64,000 nucleotides of DNA from Boesenbergia rotunda (lineage: Eukaryota; Streptophyta; Magnoliopsida; Zingiberales; Zingiberaceae): NCBI GenBank assembly GCA_024364735.1, contig JAGFNQ010002597.1, forward strand, positions 186,001 through 250,000, written 5' to 3'. Positions 45,187 through 57,066 of the stretch are shown in pieces. The position numbers and the translations under genes were made by a program. How positions within the stretch are numbered: position 1 is the first letter of the stretch; the number at the start of each line of letters is the position of its first letter. The notes under the pieces were generated by a model, which was given only the letters and a program-made list of their open reading frames with translations, ran no database searches and was not told the DNA's origin.

Positions 45187-48100
45187 TTAGAATAACTCCG
45201 GGTACTTGCACCGCATCTCGTCCTCGCGTTCCCAGGTAGCTTCCTCGAACCGTTGACTTTGCCATAGTACCTTGACTAAGGGTACCTCCTTACTCCTTAG
45301 CTTCTTGACTCCCCTATCCAAAATCTGGATAGGTCTGCTTTCATAACTTAGGTCCTCCTGAACTTGTACTGTCTGTGGCTCGATCACTTGGTCCATATTT
45401 GGGATACACTTTTTAAGCATGGATACATGGAATACGTTATGGATAGCCGACATCTCTGGAGGCAGCCCTAACTCATATGCCACCTTACCGACTCTTTTCA
45501 GAATCAGGTACGGCCCCACATAACGTGGACTTAGTTTTCCTTTCTTCCCAAATCTTGTCACCCCTTTCATAGGAGCCACTTTGAGGAACACCAAATCTCC
45601 AACGTTAAATTCCAGTGGTCTACGCCGGACATCTGCATAACTTTTCTGCCTACTCTGGGCAACTTCTATTTGTTGTCGAATATTCTGTATAGCTCGGGTG
45701 GTACTGTCGATGACATCCGTTGTGAGACCCATTTCCTTCTTTTCGCCACCCTCGTACCAACAGATCGGAGACCTACATCTCCTCCCATACAAGGCTTCAT
45801 AAGGTGCCATTCCAATAGTAGCTTGGTAGCTATTGTTATAAGTGAATTCCGCTAAGCATAGATATCGACACCAGCTCCCTTTGAAATCCAAGGCACAAGC
45901 TCGCAACATGTCTTCTAGTACTTGATTCACCCGTTCAGTTTGCCCGTCAGTCTGAGGGTGAAAGGCGGTGCTAAATCGTAATTTAGTGCCGAGAGACTTC
46001 TGAACACACTCCCAAAAATACGAAGTAAAGCGACCATCCCTATCTGAGATGATGGTCTTGGGAACTCCATGAAGTCTAATTATCTCCTTAACATATAATT
46101 GATCCAGTTGCTCCATTGAATCAGTCATCTTGATTGCCAGGATGTGAGCAGACTTCGTCAGCCTATCCACAATTACCCAAATCGCATCATATCCATTCGT
46201 AGTCCTGGGAAGTCCTGAAATAAAGTCCATAGAGATATCATCCCACTTCCACTCCGAAATCGCGAGGGGCTGCAGAACTCCTCCAGGTCGTTGGTGTTCT
46301 GCTTTTAATTGCTGGCAAGTCATGCAAGTACTAACATACTGAGCCACATCCCTCTTCATACCGGACCACCAAAACTTCTCCTTTAGATCTTGATACATCT
46401 TGATGGATCCTGGATGCATCGAATAAGAGGTTTCGTGAGCTTCCGCCAGTATTTTCCTTCGAAGCTCCGGATCATTAGGAATACATAGACGATCCCTAAG
46501 GTATAGTACTCCCCCGTTGGCGATATGAAAACCATCGCCCTTTCCTTCTAGGATTTCCTATTTTATTTTCTGAAGACTCAGATCACCATTTTGTTTTTCC
46601 AATATGTCCTCAAACAGCGTGGGTGATAGCATCATGGTGGAAAGTCGTCCGAAGATGACCTCGACCCCAAAATTCATAAGTTCTCTTTCGAGTGGTCGGG
46701 GTAATTTAGATATGGACATCAAGGTGGCACTTGACTTCCGGCTGAGTGCATCGGCCACTTTGTTTGCCTTCCCTGGATGGTAGAGGATCTCACAGTCATA
46801 GTCCTTCACCAACTTGAGCCATCGGCGTTGTCTCATATTCAGGTCTTTCTGAGTGAAGAAATATCACAGACTCTGGTGGTCTGTGTAAATCCTACACTGC
46901 GCTCCGTATAGATAATGCCTCCATATCTTCAGATGGAAAACCACCGCGGCCAGTTCCAGATCATGAGTGGGGTAATTCTATTCATGTTCCTTGAGTTGTC
47001 TAGAGGCATAGGCAATAACCTTTCCATTCTGCATAAGTACAGCCCCAAGTCCCAGTTTAGAGGCGTCGCTATACATGTCGAAGCCCTCATTACATTCTGG
47101 AAGGGTAAGGATTGGAGCGCTTGTAAGTCTCCTTTTTAGTTCCAAGAAACTCCTTTCATAGTTCTCCGTCCACTCATACTTTTTATCATTTCGAGTGAGA
47201 GCCGTGAGAGGAGCTGCAATTCTTGCGAAGTCCTCCACAAACTTTCGGTAGTAGCCTACCAATCTGAGGAAGCTTCGGATTTCATGGGCGTTCTTCGGCC
47301 GGCTCCAGTTATTCACAGCTTCAATCTTTGTTGGATCTACCATAACCCCGTCTTTGGAAATAATATGGCCCAAAAAACCCACTTGATCGAGCCAGAACTC
47401 ACATTTGGAAAATTTTGCATACAGTCGCTTTTCCCGAAGAATCTGTAATACTATCTTCAGATGCTCAGCGTGCTCTTCTTGGGTCCTCGAATAAATAAGG
47501 ATATCGTCGATGAAGACGATCACAAATTTGTCAAGGAAAGATGAGAATACCAGATTCATAAGGTCCATAAACATAGCAGGAGCATTTGTCACGCCGAAAG
47601 GCATAACAACAAACTCAAAGTGCCCGTACCTTGTTCGGAAAGCCGTCTTCGGAATATCCTCCTGTTTTACTCTAACCTAATGATAACCAGATCTCAGATC
47701 AATTTTTGAGAAAATAGTGGCTCCCATTAATTGGTCAAACAGGTCATCTATCCTCGGAAGGGGATACCTGTTCTTGATCGTTACGTTGTTCAGTGCTCGA
47801 TAATCTATACACATTCGCATAGACCCGTCCTTCTTCTTCACAAACAGTACTGGAGCTCCCCATGGGGAATGACTAGGGCGAATAAATCCCTTATCCAGCA
47901 ACTCCTGTAGCCGTTCTTGAAGCTCCTTTAATTCCGCCGGCGCCATACGGTAAGGTGCCTTGGAGATCGGGTTACTACCAGGAACTAATTCGATCTCGAA
48001 TTCCACTTCTCTTTCGGGAGCTAATCCTGGTAATTCCTCCGGGAATACCTCTGGGTAATTGCATACAACCCTGACATCCTCCAGCTTCTGGTTCTTCCTT

Positions 48101-48786
48101 GGGCTGGCGTCAACCACATATGCTAAAAATCTAGTACATCCTTTGTCCAACATCTTCTGAGCTTGGAGAGCTGATAAATATTTCTCGGTTCTTTTCCTTG
48201 GCTCTCCAATGAATTCGAACATAGAACCTGCCTCCGGTCGGAAAACCACCTTTCGCTTACGGCACTCAATAGAAGCACCATATTTACCCAGGAAGTCCAT
48301 TCCCATTATAACATCATAATCTTGCATGTCGAGTACTATCAGATCGCAGCAAAGTTCCCTTTCTGCAATTCCGACCGGCACCGCACGCAACACATGAGTG
48401 GATGCCATTATTTCTCCCGAAGGTAGGGTCGTTAGGAACTTGAAGTCTAACACTTGCGGAAGCATATCTATCTTCTTGGTGTATGGCACGGAAATAAACG
48501 AGTGTGTTGCCCCAGTATCAAATAATGCAGTAACATACCGACTGAAAATAAGTATCTGACCTGTGACCACCGTAGAAGCTTCCGCAGCGTCCTCCTTGGT
48601 TACCGAGAAAACCCTGGCATTCATCGTAGTCGGTTGGGCCTCCAGCATCGGGGTACCTTCCAGCTCAGCTTGCATATAGTGTAGTTTTGCTAGGGCACCT
48701 TGGTACTGGACGAGTTGTTGGGCAGGGACCTGGTTCTTGGTAGGACAGTAAGCCGCCATATGCCCTTCCACTCCACAGGTGAAGCA
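45187..48786 (-). pseudogene. gypsy 1 pol: zinc knuckle, protease, RT, RNase H, integrase, chromodomain-like tail
   Basis: A single frame runs from a zinc knuckle (CFTCGVEGHMAAYC, starting at 48786) through protease DTG (48511-48519), reverse transcriptase with FIDD (47503-47514), RNase H (DMYSDAS, about 47060) to the integrase and ends at 45187. Four in-frame stops break it: 47677-47679, 46978-46980, a TGA near 46864 and 46558-46560. The last open part, 45187-46419 (410 codons), holds a CX2C pair (C32, C35), D65, D126 and E162, with 35 residues between the last two, and ends in a tail (VPLVKVLWQ, EEATWEREDEM) like the chromodomain region of chromoviruses. Apart from the stops the catalytic residues are kept, which suggests recent inactivation. 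Confidence 0.92.
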
Positions 48787-49022
48787 CCGATTCGTACCTC
48801 TTCGGCATTCCCCGGGGTGCCTTTTCCCTCATGTCGCGCACAGGATAGGCTTGGCCTGTTTATTTGCTGGGCCCCCTTGGGGGTTGTTCCATAGCTTTCG
48901 TTTACCACTCTGGTCTTCCTTCCAGTTGATATTGGCACCCTGGGGTTTCTGCCCTCCTGAGCGATGATGAAAGGAAAACATCAAAGATAATGAAAGGAAG
49001 AATCGAGAATCCCGGAGTGAAC
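48787..49022 (-). pseudogene. gypsy 1 gag to zinc-knuckle linker
   Basis: Joins the gag stop at 49023 to the knuckle at 48786. The two flanking frames differ, so a small indel has shifted the frame. Peptide fragments here in other frames resemble the basic linker before the knuckle. Confidence 0.6.
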
Positions 49023-49838
49023 TTAATCCTTACTTTCATTTAGCGCCTTCCTTTGCTGATTGATATTATTTAGATAGTGCTCAGTGAGTAGGGCGCTACT
49101 AAACAACTCCTTAGCGGTCTGTGGTCTGTTAACTCCGCCGGCCACGTTCAGAGCTATTTCAGGCCGCAACATTTTCAGCATAAGTCGGACCCTTTCTTTC
49201 TCGGTGCCGACCAACTCGGGGCATAGACGAGCCAGTCGGTTGAACTTCTTCACGGCTTCATTGACCGAGAGGTCACCCTGTCGAAATTCCGTGAATTCGT
49301 CATAATGTTTGTTCGTGACACGCATGTGAAAGAATTCCTCGAAGAATTCCGACTCGATGTCTGTCCACGTCATTTGGTTCACCTGTCTTTTGGCCTTGAC
49401 CCTTTCCCACCACATTCTGGCATCTCCAGAAAGGCAGAATGATGCACACTTGTTCTTCTCGTGCTCCGGCCAATCTAGCAGCTCCATTGTACTTTCTACT
49501 GTCTTGAACCATGCTTGGGCATCCCATGGTTCGCCAGCACCCGAGAAATTTTCCGGTTTCAGCCTCAACCACTGGATCAGATAAGCCTCTTGACGTGCTA
49601 CAGTGGTCAGGCCCGTCGAAGGGTTTTGCATAACTGTGGGCGCAACAGGTATAGCAGTTTGGTTCACTGGTGGGGTAGTAGAATTTTCTTGCTGGTTCAT
49701 CAGGGTATTAATGGTTTGCTGCTGCTCAGTAACTTGACACTGGAGCTGGGTTACTAATTGCATCAGGTCAGGCGACGGAGTTGTCTCGTTAAGTCGTTTA
49801 CTCTGTCTTCTAGCCACGTTCTTCTTCACCAGAGACAA
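49023..49838 (-). pseudogene. gypsy 1 gag
   Basis: 271 residues on the minus strand with the retrotransposon gag domain: FSGAGEPWDAQAWFKTVE, then the WWERVK and EFFEEFF motifs, and LMLKMLRPEIA. A glutamine-rich stretch (VTEQQQTINTLMNQQ) lies near the N-terminus. No ATG is kept at the start: the equivalent codon at 49827-49829 is GTG, whereas gypsy 2 has ATG there. It ends at a stop just before the nucleocapsid region, which follows in another frame. Confidence 0.85.
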
Positions 49839-50088
49839 GTATGACCAATATCAGTTTTTTTTCCCTACCCCTATATTAGTCTAAATGTTCGATTCATAAA
49901 AGGAGATAAAATATTGTTCATGGTTACATATCCTAAAGTACTTTTCATCATAAACATCGTTCATACTTGCATATCCTAAAACCATAAAACATCCTAAAAC
50001 TACTTGCTATCATAAAATATGCAAAGGGGTACTTACTTGGAAGCTGCAGGAAGAGGGCTTGATGTGTGTGTAGTGAGATGGTAACCTC
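49839..50088 (-). mobile_element. gypsy 1 leader
   Basis: About 250 bp of non-coding leader between gag and PBS on the minus strand. The corresponding stretch of gypsy 2 is 60057-60335. Confidence 0.75.
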
Positions 50089-50100
50089 GCTCTGATACCA
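50089..50100 (-). other. primer-binding site of gypsy 1
   Basis: Plus-strand GCTCTGATACCA is the complement of TGGTATCAGAGC, three bases from the LTR end at 50104. Confidence 0.92.
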
Positions 50101-50103
50101 ACC

Positions 50104-52716
50104 TGTAACGCCCGCTTTTTTTTTCTCCATAAAGCGACGTTACGTTAACATGAGTAGGGCAGGTAGACATCATAAGGCAGCGGAATAACTTTAATCTTAC
50201 ACATACATGCACCTACTACCATTCCTAACATAATGACATGGGAACTTGGCATATTGACTTCATACTTAGGATCATATCATGTCATACTTAACATCATGTC
50301 ATAGAGTCATATAAGTCATCATTCAAGCACATAAGTAACAAAAGTAAAGTTCTAGCATAAGACGAGTAAACATATTATTTTCTTGGCCAAGTCACTACCA
50401 CACACATGCATTCTTGCCCTCCTGCTGCTTCCTTATTGTCCCCTTGCGTGATCTGCGGTATAAGGAAATAAGACTATAAGCACAAAGGCTTAGTAAGACT
50501 CTTTCCTACTCACTAAAACCATTCATCACTTAATCATGAGCACATGAAACATTAACATAACTTGGTGCTCTACATAGAACATAAGTATCTCAAATCATTT
50601 GGCATGACCTAGTTCTTACATAGTACATGGACCTCAGATTTTACTTAACATGGCATGAACATAAACATAAGTAACATTCTTAGCATGGCATGATACATGG
50701 CATAATCGTAAACATAAGTAGACATTCTTAGCATGGCATGATACATGGCATAAACGTAAACATAAGTAGACATTCTTAGCATGGCATGATACATGACATA
50801 ATCATAAACATAAGTAGACATTCTTAGCATGGCATGATATATGGCATAAACGTAAACATAAGTAGACATTCTTAGCATGGCCATAAGCATAAATCGTTTA
50901 CTATCATGCATATTTCTTGACATGAAACATAAGCATAAGACATTACTATCATGGCATAATACACAACATGAATGAATGCATGAGTCAAATGCATATACAT
51001 AAAGATGCTTAACTTTTAAAATCATACTTTTAAATACTTAAACATAATCATCACATCATTGGGGTCCCCGGCTTGTGCAACATACATACATCATGTGCGC
51101 GCATCCCTAAGTAAATACGAGGTAGCTAGTCTCGACCTACTAGGGTAAGGACAACATAGTCGGTAGTCCCAGAACCGGGGCATTCTTAAGGTGCTCATCC
51201 CTATTGCACAGCTTCGGTAGTGCCAGAACCGTGGACAGCATAGTCGGTAGTCCAGAACTGGGGCGTTCTTAAGGTGCCTATACCTTGGACCCATACTTCG
51301 GTCCGGTACAAGCCCATTCATAAAGTAAAATACTTTAAATGTTTCATCGTTCATAAGACATTCATGGCATATTTAAACATAGCATAATCTTGTTACATGA
51401 AGCATGACTTAAAACATGCTTGTCCTTTCATTGTTCATACTTAATGCATAGCATCATGATGCCTGGAAGGCATGAGCATTATCTTCATTCATAAACATGG
51501 CATGCATCTTCTTTCATAAAACATGGCATGCATCATCATTCATAAACATGACATGCATCTTCATTCATAAAATATGACATGCATGATCATGATACATAAG
51601 GTAAGCATTGCATTTCATACATAAGCATGGTATCTATCTCAAGCTTGCATAGTTAGGACTTCCATAAACATGCTACCTACTATCCAATGCATGGCATAGA
51701 ACATAAGACATTCATAACTAAACCCTATTAAGCATGGCATCCAATCATAAACATACAAACATGAAACATGGTGCTTAAGGTTAGGGTTATAGGTAACTTA
51801 ATTTCTACCGTATGCTTGAACCTTCATATATACTTCATAATAAGCCATAAACCATTCTTCTTCAAACCCTAACTCCACCCAAACCCTAGTTACCTTGCTT
51901 GGCCGAAACCTATAAGGGGAGGAGTTCCATCATTCAATTACATGTAAGGTAGCATAAGGAAAAGTAACAACCATACATTACCTATAGGGCCATAAGAAGC
52001 CATTTAGGCTCATGATTAGGGTTCACCCTAACCCCAAGCCCTATTTTCTAGGGTTGGCCGAAACCTATAAGGAGCCATGGGTGCATGCATAAATTCATAG
52101 AATTTCCAATTAACCATCTAACGCCTTCCATACCATACCATAGGAACCATTAGGACCCTTACTTGAGGTAAGCCCCAACTCTTTGCCCTAGACCCCTACT
52201 TGGCCGAAAGTTATAGGGTCACAAAGCCTTGTGAAAATTCACATAAGTCACCCTCAATCTCCCTTATATCATGATAATACACAAAATACATACTTGAAGG
52301 TTTAGATCCAACCCTACCTATGGGTTCATGGGGTTGGCCGAAACCCTAGGGGATACTAGGGTACCCCAAAATTTCTCCAAATCTTATTTTAACTTATATT
52401 CATCATGGAAAAATATTAGAAAGCATGAGTAAGATTTTTAACATCAACTTTAATGCAAAAACCCTTGTGGCCGAATACTATAGGGGTCCCAAAACATGGT
52501 TTTCTCAACATCAAACCCAAAACCAACTTCGTATTATGCTAAAAATCAAAAAGGAACTATTATACCACAGGTGAGGGAGTCTTACCTTGGTTGATCTTGA
52601 TTATAGACCTTAGATTTGGGAGAAGGATAAAGATCTTGTTGCCTCTTGACCACCCCTAGCCTTTGTACCCTTGTAAAAGCTTTGGATCTTGGAGATGGAG
52701 CCTTAGGTGAACCTTT
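50104..52716 (-). mobile_element. 5' LTR of gypsy 1, cut by gypsy 2
   Basis: Collinear with 39238-40083 and 42860-44565 of the 3' LTR, with few substitutions and no solo LTR in it. It ends at 52716 where gypsy 2 begins; CCTTT at 52712-52716 is the presumed left target duplication. The remaining part of the LTR, including the tRNA-like module, would lie right of gypsy 2 and is not in the window. Confidence 0.9.
50683..50890 (-). repeat. 48-bp tandem repeat in gypsy 1 5' LTR
   Basis: About four copies of the same 48-bp unit seen at 39823-39970, giving the repetitive reverse frame 50645-51025. The copy number differs between the two LTRs of one element. Confidence 0.88.
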
Positions 52717-53249
52717 TGTAACGCCCGTTTTTTTTCCATAAAGCGGCGTTACGTTAACATACTTAAGGCATGTAGACATCATAATGCAGCGGAAACCTTT
52801 AAACATACACCTACATGCACTTACTACCATTCCTAGCATCCTAACATGGGAACTTGGCATGTTAACTTTATACTTAGCATCATATCATGTCATACTTAGC
52901 ATCATGTCATACTTAGCATCATATCATGTCATACTTTAGCATCATGTCATAGAGTCACATTCAAGTACTTAATAGTAAAGGTAGAGTTCTATCATAAGAT
53001 GAGCAAATATATTGTTTCTTGGCTAAGTCACTATCACACACATGCTTTAAGGCCCTCCTGCTGCTTCCTTACTGTCCCCTTGCGTGATCTGCGGTATAAG
53101 AAAAATAAGACTATAAGGACACAGGCTTAGTAAGACTCTTTCCTACTAACTAAAACCATTCATTATTTAATCATGAACACATAAGACATTAACATACTTA
53201 GTGTTTTACTTAAAACATAAACCTTTTCATCACTTAGCATACATTCGTC

Positions 53250-53935
53250 ATGCCATGAACATAACTTAATCACATTCGTAGCATGGCATAAACATAACCA
53301 TAAAAACATTCATGGTATGGCATAATACTTGGCATAGACATCAACATCGTAAACATTCATAGCATGGCATAATACTTGGCATAGACATAAACATAATCAA
53401 CATAACCTCATAAACATTCTTAGCATGGACCTAAATAAAATCATGGCATCCTATCTTAGCACAAACCTACTTAAATCATGGCTTCAAAAATTAACATGGG
53501 CATAAATAAAATCATGGCATCCCAACTTAGCATAACATAATTACATCATGGCATCATAAATAAGCATGGACATAAATAAAATCATGGCATTCTAACTTAG
53601 CATAAACATAATTAAATCATGGCATCCTAAACTAGCATGAACCTAAATAAAATCATGGCATTCTAACTTAGCATAAACATAATTAAATCATGGCATCCTA
53701 AACTAGCATGAACATAAACAAAATCATGGCATCCTAACTTAGCATAAACATAAATAAATCATGGCATCCTAAACTAGCATGAACATAAATAAAATCATGG
53801 CATTCTAACTTAGCATAAACACAATTAAATCATGGCATCATATATTAGCATGAACTTAAATAAAATCATGGCATTTAACTTAGCATAAACACAATTAAAT
53901 CATGGCATCATATATTAGCATGAACATAGATAAAA
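53250..53935 (-). repeat. tandem array of CATGGCAT-containing units in gypsy 2 LTR
   Basis: More than ten alternating half-units of about 30-35 bp, of the type AAATCATGGCATCCTAA then AGCATGAACATAAATAA; two half-units make a higher unit of about 60-66 bp. It occupies the same part of the LTR as the 48-bp array of gypsy 1, and the shared core (TTAGCATGGCAT) suggests one ancestral repeat that diverged. Confidence 0.85.
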
Positions 53936-55769
53936 TCATTTGCATAAACATACCTTGCATAAACTTACTTTGCATAATATTCTTATCATAAATATAATGC
54001 ATAACATGAATGGATGCATGTGGCAATTGCATATATATATAAGGATGCTTAATCTTAAAAAACATGCTTTTAAATACTTTAACATAATCATAACATTCAT
54101 TGGGCCCTGGCTTGTACCACATTCATTCATCATTTGTGCACATCCCTAAGTAAATACGAGGTAGCTAATCTCGACCTACTAGGGTAAGGACAGCTTCATC
54201 GGTAGTCTCGAACCGTAAGGACAGCTTCATCGGTAGTCCCGAACCGTGGACAGCTTCATCGGTAGTCCAGAACCGTGGACCTTACTTAGGTCCGGTACAA
54301 GCCCATAAAATAAAATAAAATGCTTTCACATGCTTTCTCATTCATCATCATTCATAGCATATTCATTCATTCATCATACTTAACATCATCGTTATGCCTT
54401 AAAGGCATCATCATTAATAGCATATTCATTCATTCATCATACTTAAACTTCATTGATCATTTTCATTCTTAGATATGTCATATGTACACATCATTCATAA
54501 AGCATGGCATACTTTGATATCATTTATAAGACATGGCATACATACATATCATTCATAAAACATGGCATACATACATAACATTCATAAAACATAGCACATG
54601 TCCAAACATTCATGACCTAGCATATTATTCATGACATATAACCTAAGGGTTTGGTTAACATAGAATTCTTCCACCTTACTTAAACATACATTTTAGTAAC
54701 CTATACCCAAGCATCTTGGTAGGTTTAACCCAACCCTAGCCCTAGGTTAGATCCTTGGCCGAAAGCCCCAAGGAAACCCTAGGTCCATGAAACTTCACAT
54801 AACTTCCCGAACAACATCCCATACATACATACTAGGCCATAGGGAACATTTGATCCCATACTTAAGGCCAACCCTAATCCTTTAACCCAAATCTTGCACT
54901 TGGCCGAAACTTCAAGGCCATGGGGGCATGGAAAAATTTCCAATAAAACCCCAAATCAATTGTTAAACACCAACCATACCTTACCATAGGGCCATTGGGG
55001 CCCTTACTTGAAATAAATCCTAACTTTCCACCCTATTAGGGTACTTGGCCGAAACTTATAGGGTCTCAAGGCCATGTGAATCATTCACATAAACACCCTC
55101 CATCTCCCATATATCATGTTAATACATCAAACACATACTTGAGGTTTTAGACCCAACTCCACCCATGGGGTCTTGTTGTTGGCCGAAACCCTAGGGTATC
55201 CTAGGGTATCCCAAAAATTATATTTAATCTCTAAACATCATAAGAGAACATTAAACAACATTATCAAGATTTTTAGCATCATCTTTGACCCTAAACATCT
55301 AGTGGCCGAAACCCATAAACCTAGGGTTCTTGGTTTTCTTTCCTTTCAACATCAAATCCAAAAACCAACAATATATCTTGCTAAAAATCATGGAAATCAT
55401 AAGGAACTATTATACCACAGGTGAGGGAGTCTTACCTTGGGTTTCTTGATTTTTCGAACCTTGAAAGAGAGGAAAATGGTAAGATCTGGACCCTTGAACC
55501 CCCTTGTCCTTGTATCCTTGGAAAACCCTTAGATCTTGGAGAGGAGACCTTCTTGTGGAGTTTTTCCAAGGGAAACTCCTCCTTTGGTGTTCGGCTAGGA
55601 TGAGGGAAGGAGGAGGAAGAGGATGCAAAGTAATGGGAAGAAAAGGTAACTCCCAAACCCCCCTCTTTATAACCCATCAAGGAGGTAAATGAAGAGTCTC
55701 TCCATGACCCTTCATCTTCTTCTAAGCCTTAACCAATATCCACTTCATTTCCTCATAGAAATCCCTTGC

Positions 55770-55845
55770 TATGTGAGTTGGTTAAAGCATATATGGTTGT
55801 ACAAGAGGTCCAAGGTTCAATCCTTAGTAGATGCACAATTTTTTT
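55770..55845 (+). other. tRNA-like module in gypsy 2 LTR
   Basis: A-box-like TATGTGAGTTGG (55770-55781, two mismatches), a GTTAAAGCA D-arm-like segment, B-box-like GGTTCAATCC (55814-55823), seven T at 55839-55845. Same strand, order and distance from the LTR 5' end (about 315-390 bp) as in gypsy 1. Confidence 0.55.
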
Positions 55846-56160
55846 CCCACTTATTCTATTTTATTTTTCTTTTTATTTCCCCAAAATTCTGAAAATCCTC
55901 TAAAAATTCTCCCATAATTATTTTAATATTTCCTATTAGAATCCTTTATATTTATATTAATTTTCACCTAAAATCCACCACAAATTTTGGTACTAAAAAG
56001 CCCATATAAGGCCCATTAGTGCCCTTTTTCCCAATTTAAATGAGAAAACATGGATTTTCTAGGCCAAAGTTCACATTAATATTTCTAGGTTCCTCAGAAA
56101 ATTATCTAGACATGCTTAATATTTTAAAGAAATATTAAGAGAATTTTCCGGGTCGTTACA

Positions 56161-56168
56161 ATCCCCCA
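56161..56168 (-). other. polypurine tract of gypsy 2
   Basis: Minus-strand TGGGGGAT beside the LTR end. Confidence 0.8.
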
Positions 56169-56189
56169 TACCTCGTGAAAGTTCGTCCT

Positions 56190-57061
56190 CGAATTTAGAA
56201 TAGCTCCGGGTACTTGTGCCTCATCTCGTCCTCGCGTTGCCAGGTAGCTTCTTCGAACCGTTGACTTTGCCATAGGACCTTGACTAAGGGTACCTCCTTA
56301 CTCCTCAGCTTCTTAACTTCCCTATCCAAAATCTGGATTGGTTTGCTCTCATAGCTTAGGTCCTCCTACACTTGTACTGTCTGTGGCTCGATCACTTGGT
56401 CCATATTTGGGATACACTTTTTAAGCAGGGACACATGGAATACGTTATGGATAGCTGACATCTCTGGGGGCAGCTCTAGCTCGTATGCCACCTTACCAAC
56501 TCTTTTCAGAATCAGGTACGGCCCCACGTAGCGCGGACTTAATTTTCCTTTCCTCCCAAATCTTGTCACTCCCTTCATAGGAGCCACTTTCAGAAACACC
56601 CAATCTCCCACATTAAACTCCAGGGGTCTACGCCGGACATCGACATAACTCTTCTGCCGGCTCTGAGCAGTTTCTATCCGTTGCCGAATATTCTGTATAG
56701 CTCGGGTGGCGCTGTCGATAACATCCGTTGTGAGCCCCATTTCCTTCTTTTCACCACCCTCGTACCAACAGATCGGAGACCTACATCTCCTCCCATACAA
56801 GGCTTCATAAGGTGCCATTCCAATAGTAGCTTGGTAGCTATGTAAGCAAATTCCGCCAAGCCTAGATATCGACACCAACTTCCCTTGAAATCCAGAGCAC
56901 AAGCTCTCAACATATCTTCTAGGATTTGATTCACCCGTTCCGTTTGCCCGTTAGTCTGAGTGTGAAAGGCGGTGCTAAATCATAATTTAGTGCTGAGAGA
57001 CTTCTGGACGCACTCCCAAAAATGGGAGGTGCAGCGACCATCCCTATCTGAGATGGTGGTC
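56190..57061 (-). pseudogene. gypsy 2 integrase C-terminal half
   Basis: Minus-strand similarity to gypsy 1 integrase from the IISDRDG region to the chromodomain-like tail, with about 49 more bases beyond the solo LTR at 58930-58978. A TAG at 56366-56368 stands where glutamine is expected and a small deletion near 56840 shifts the frame. The catalytic N-half, RT and protease are gone. Confidence 0.88.
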
Positions 57062-57066
57062 TTGGG

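Larger units (their letters stand above)
39238..52716 (-). mobile_element. antisense Del/Tekay-like chromovirus, gypsy 1
   Basis: Minus-strand Ty3/gypsy element: 5' LTR (50104-52716, cut), PBS, gag, protease, RT, RNase H, integrase with a chromodomain-like tail, PPT, 3' LTR (39238-45152, with a solo LTR in it). Long LTRs, about 3.1 kb after removing the insertion, and the integrase tail fit the Del/Tekay clade. The frame has four in-frame stops and a gag-pol frame change, so it is inactive. Confidence 0.9.
52717..56160 (-). mobile_element. 3' LTR of gypsy 2
   Basis: 3444 bp, TGTAACGCCC to CGTTACA, next to the PPT at 56161. It shares ends, phased GGCCGAA motifs (54757, 54902, 55047, 55181, 55304), tRNA-like module and CCCTCTTTATAA (inverted TATA, about 55662) with gypsy 1 but has its own tandem repeat (53250-53935). 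Open frames in it carry no domain. Confidence 0.9.

Noticed and set aside
53250..53935. Regular repeats that could be taken for a CRISPR array
   Set aside because: Plant LTR context, degenerate units with no unique spacers; it is a tandem repeat.
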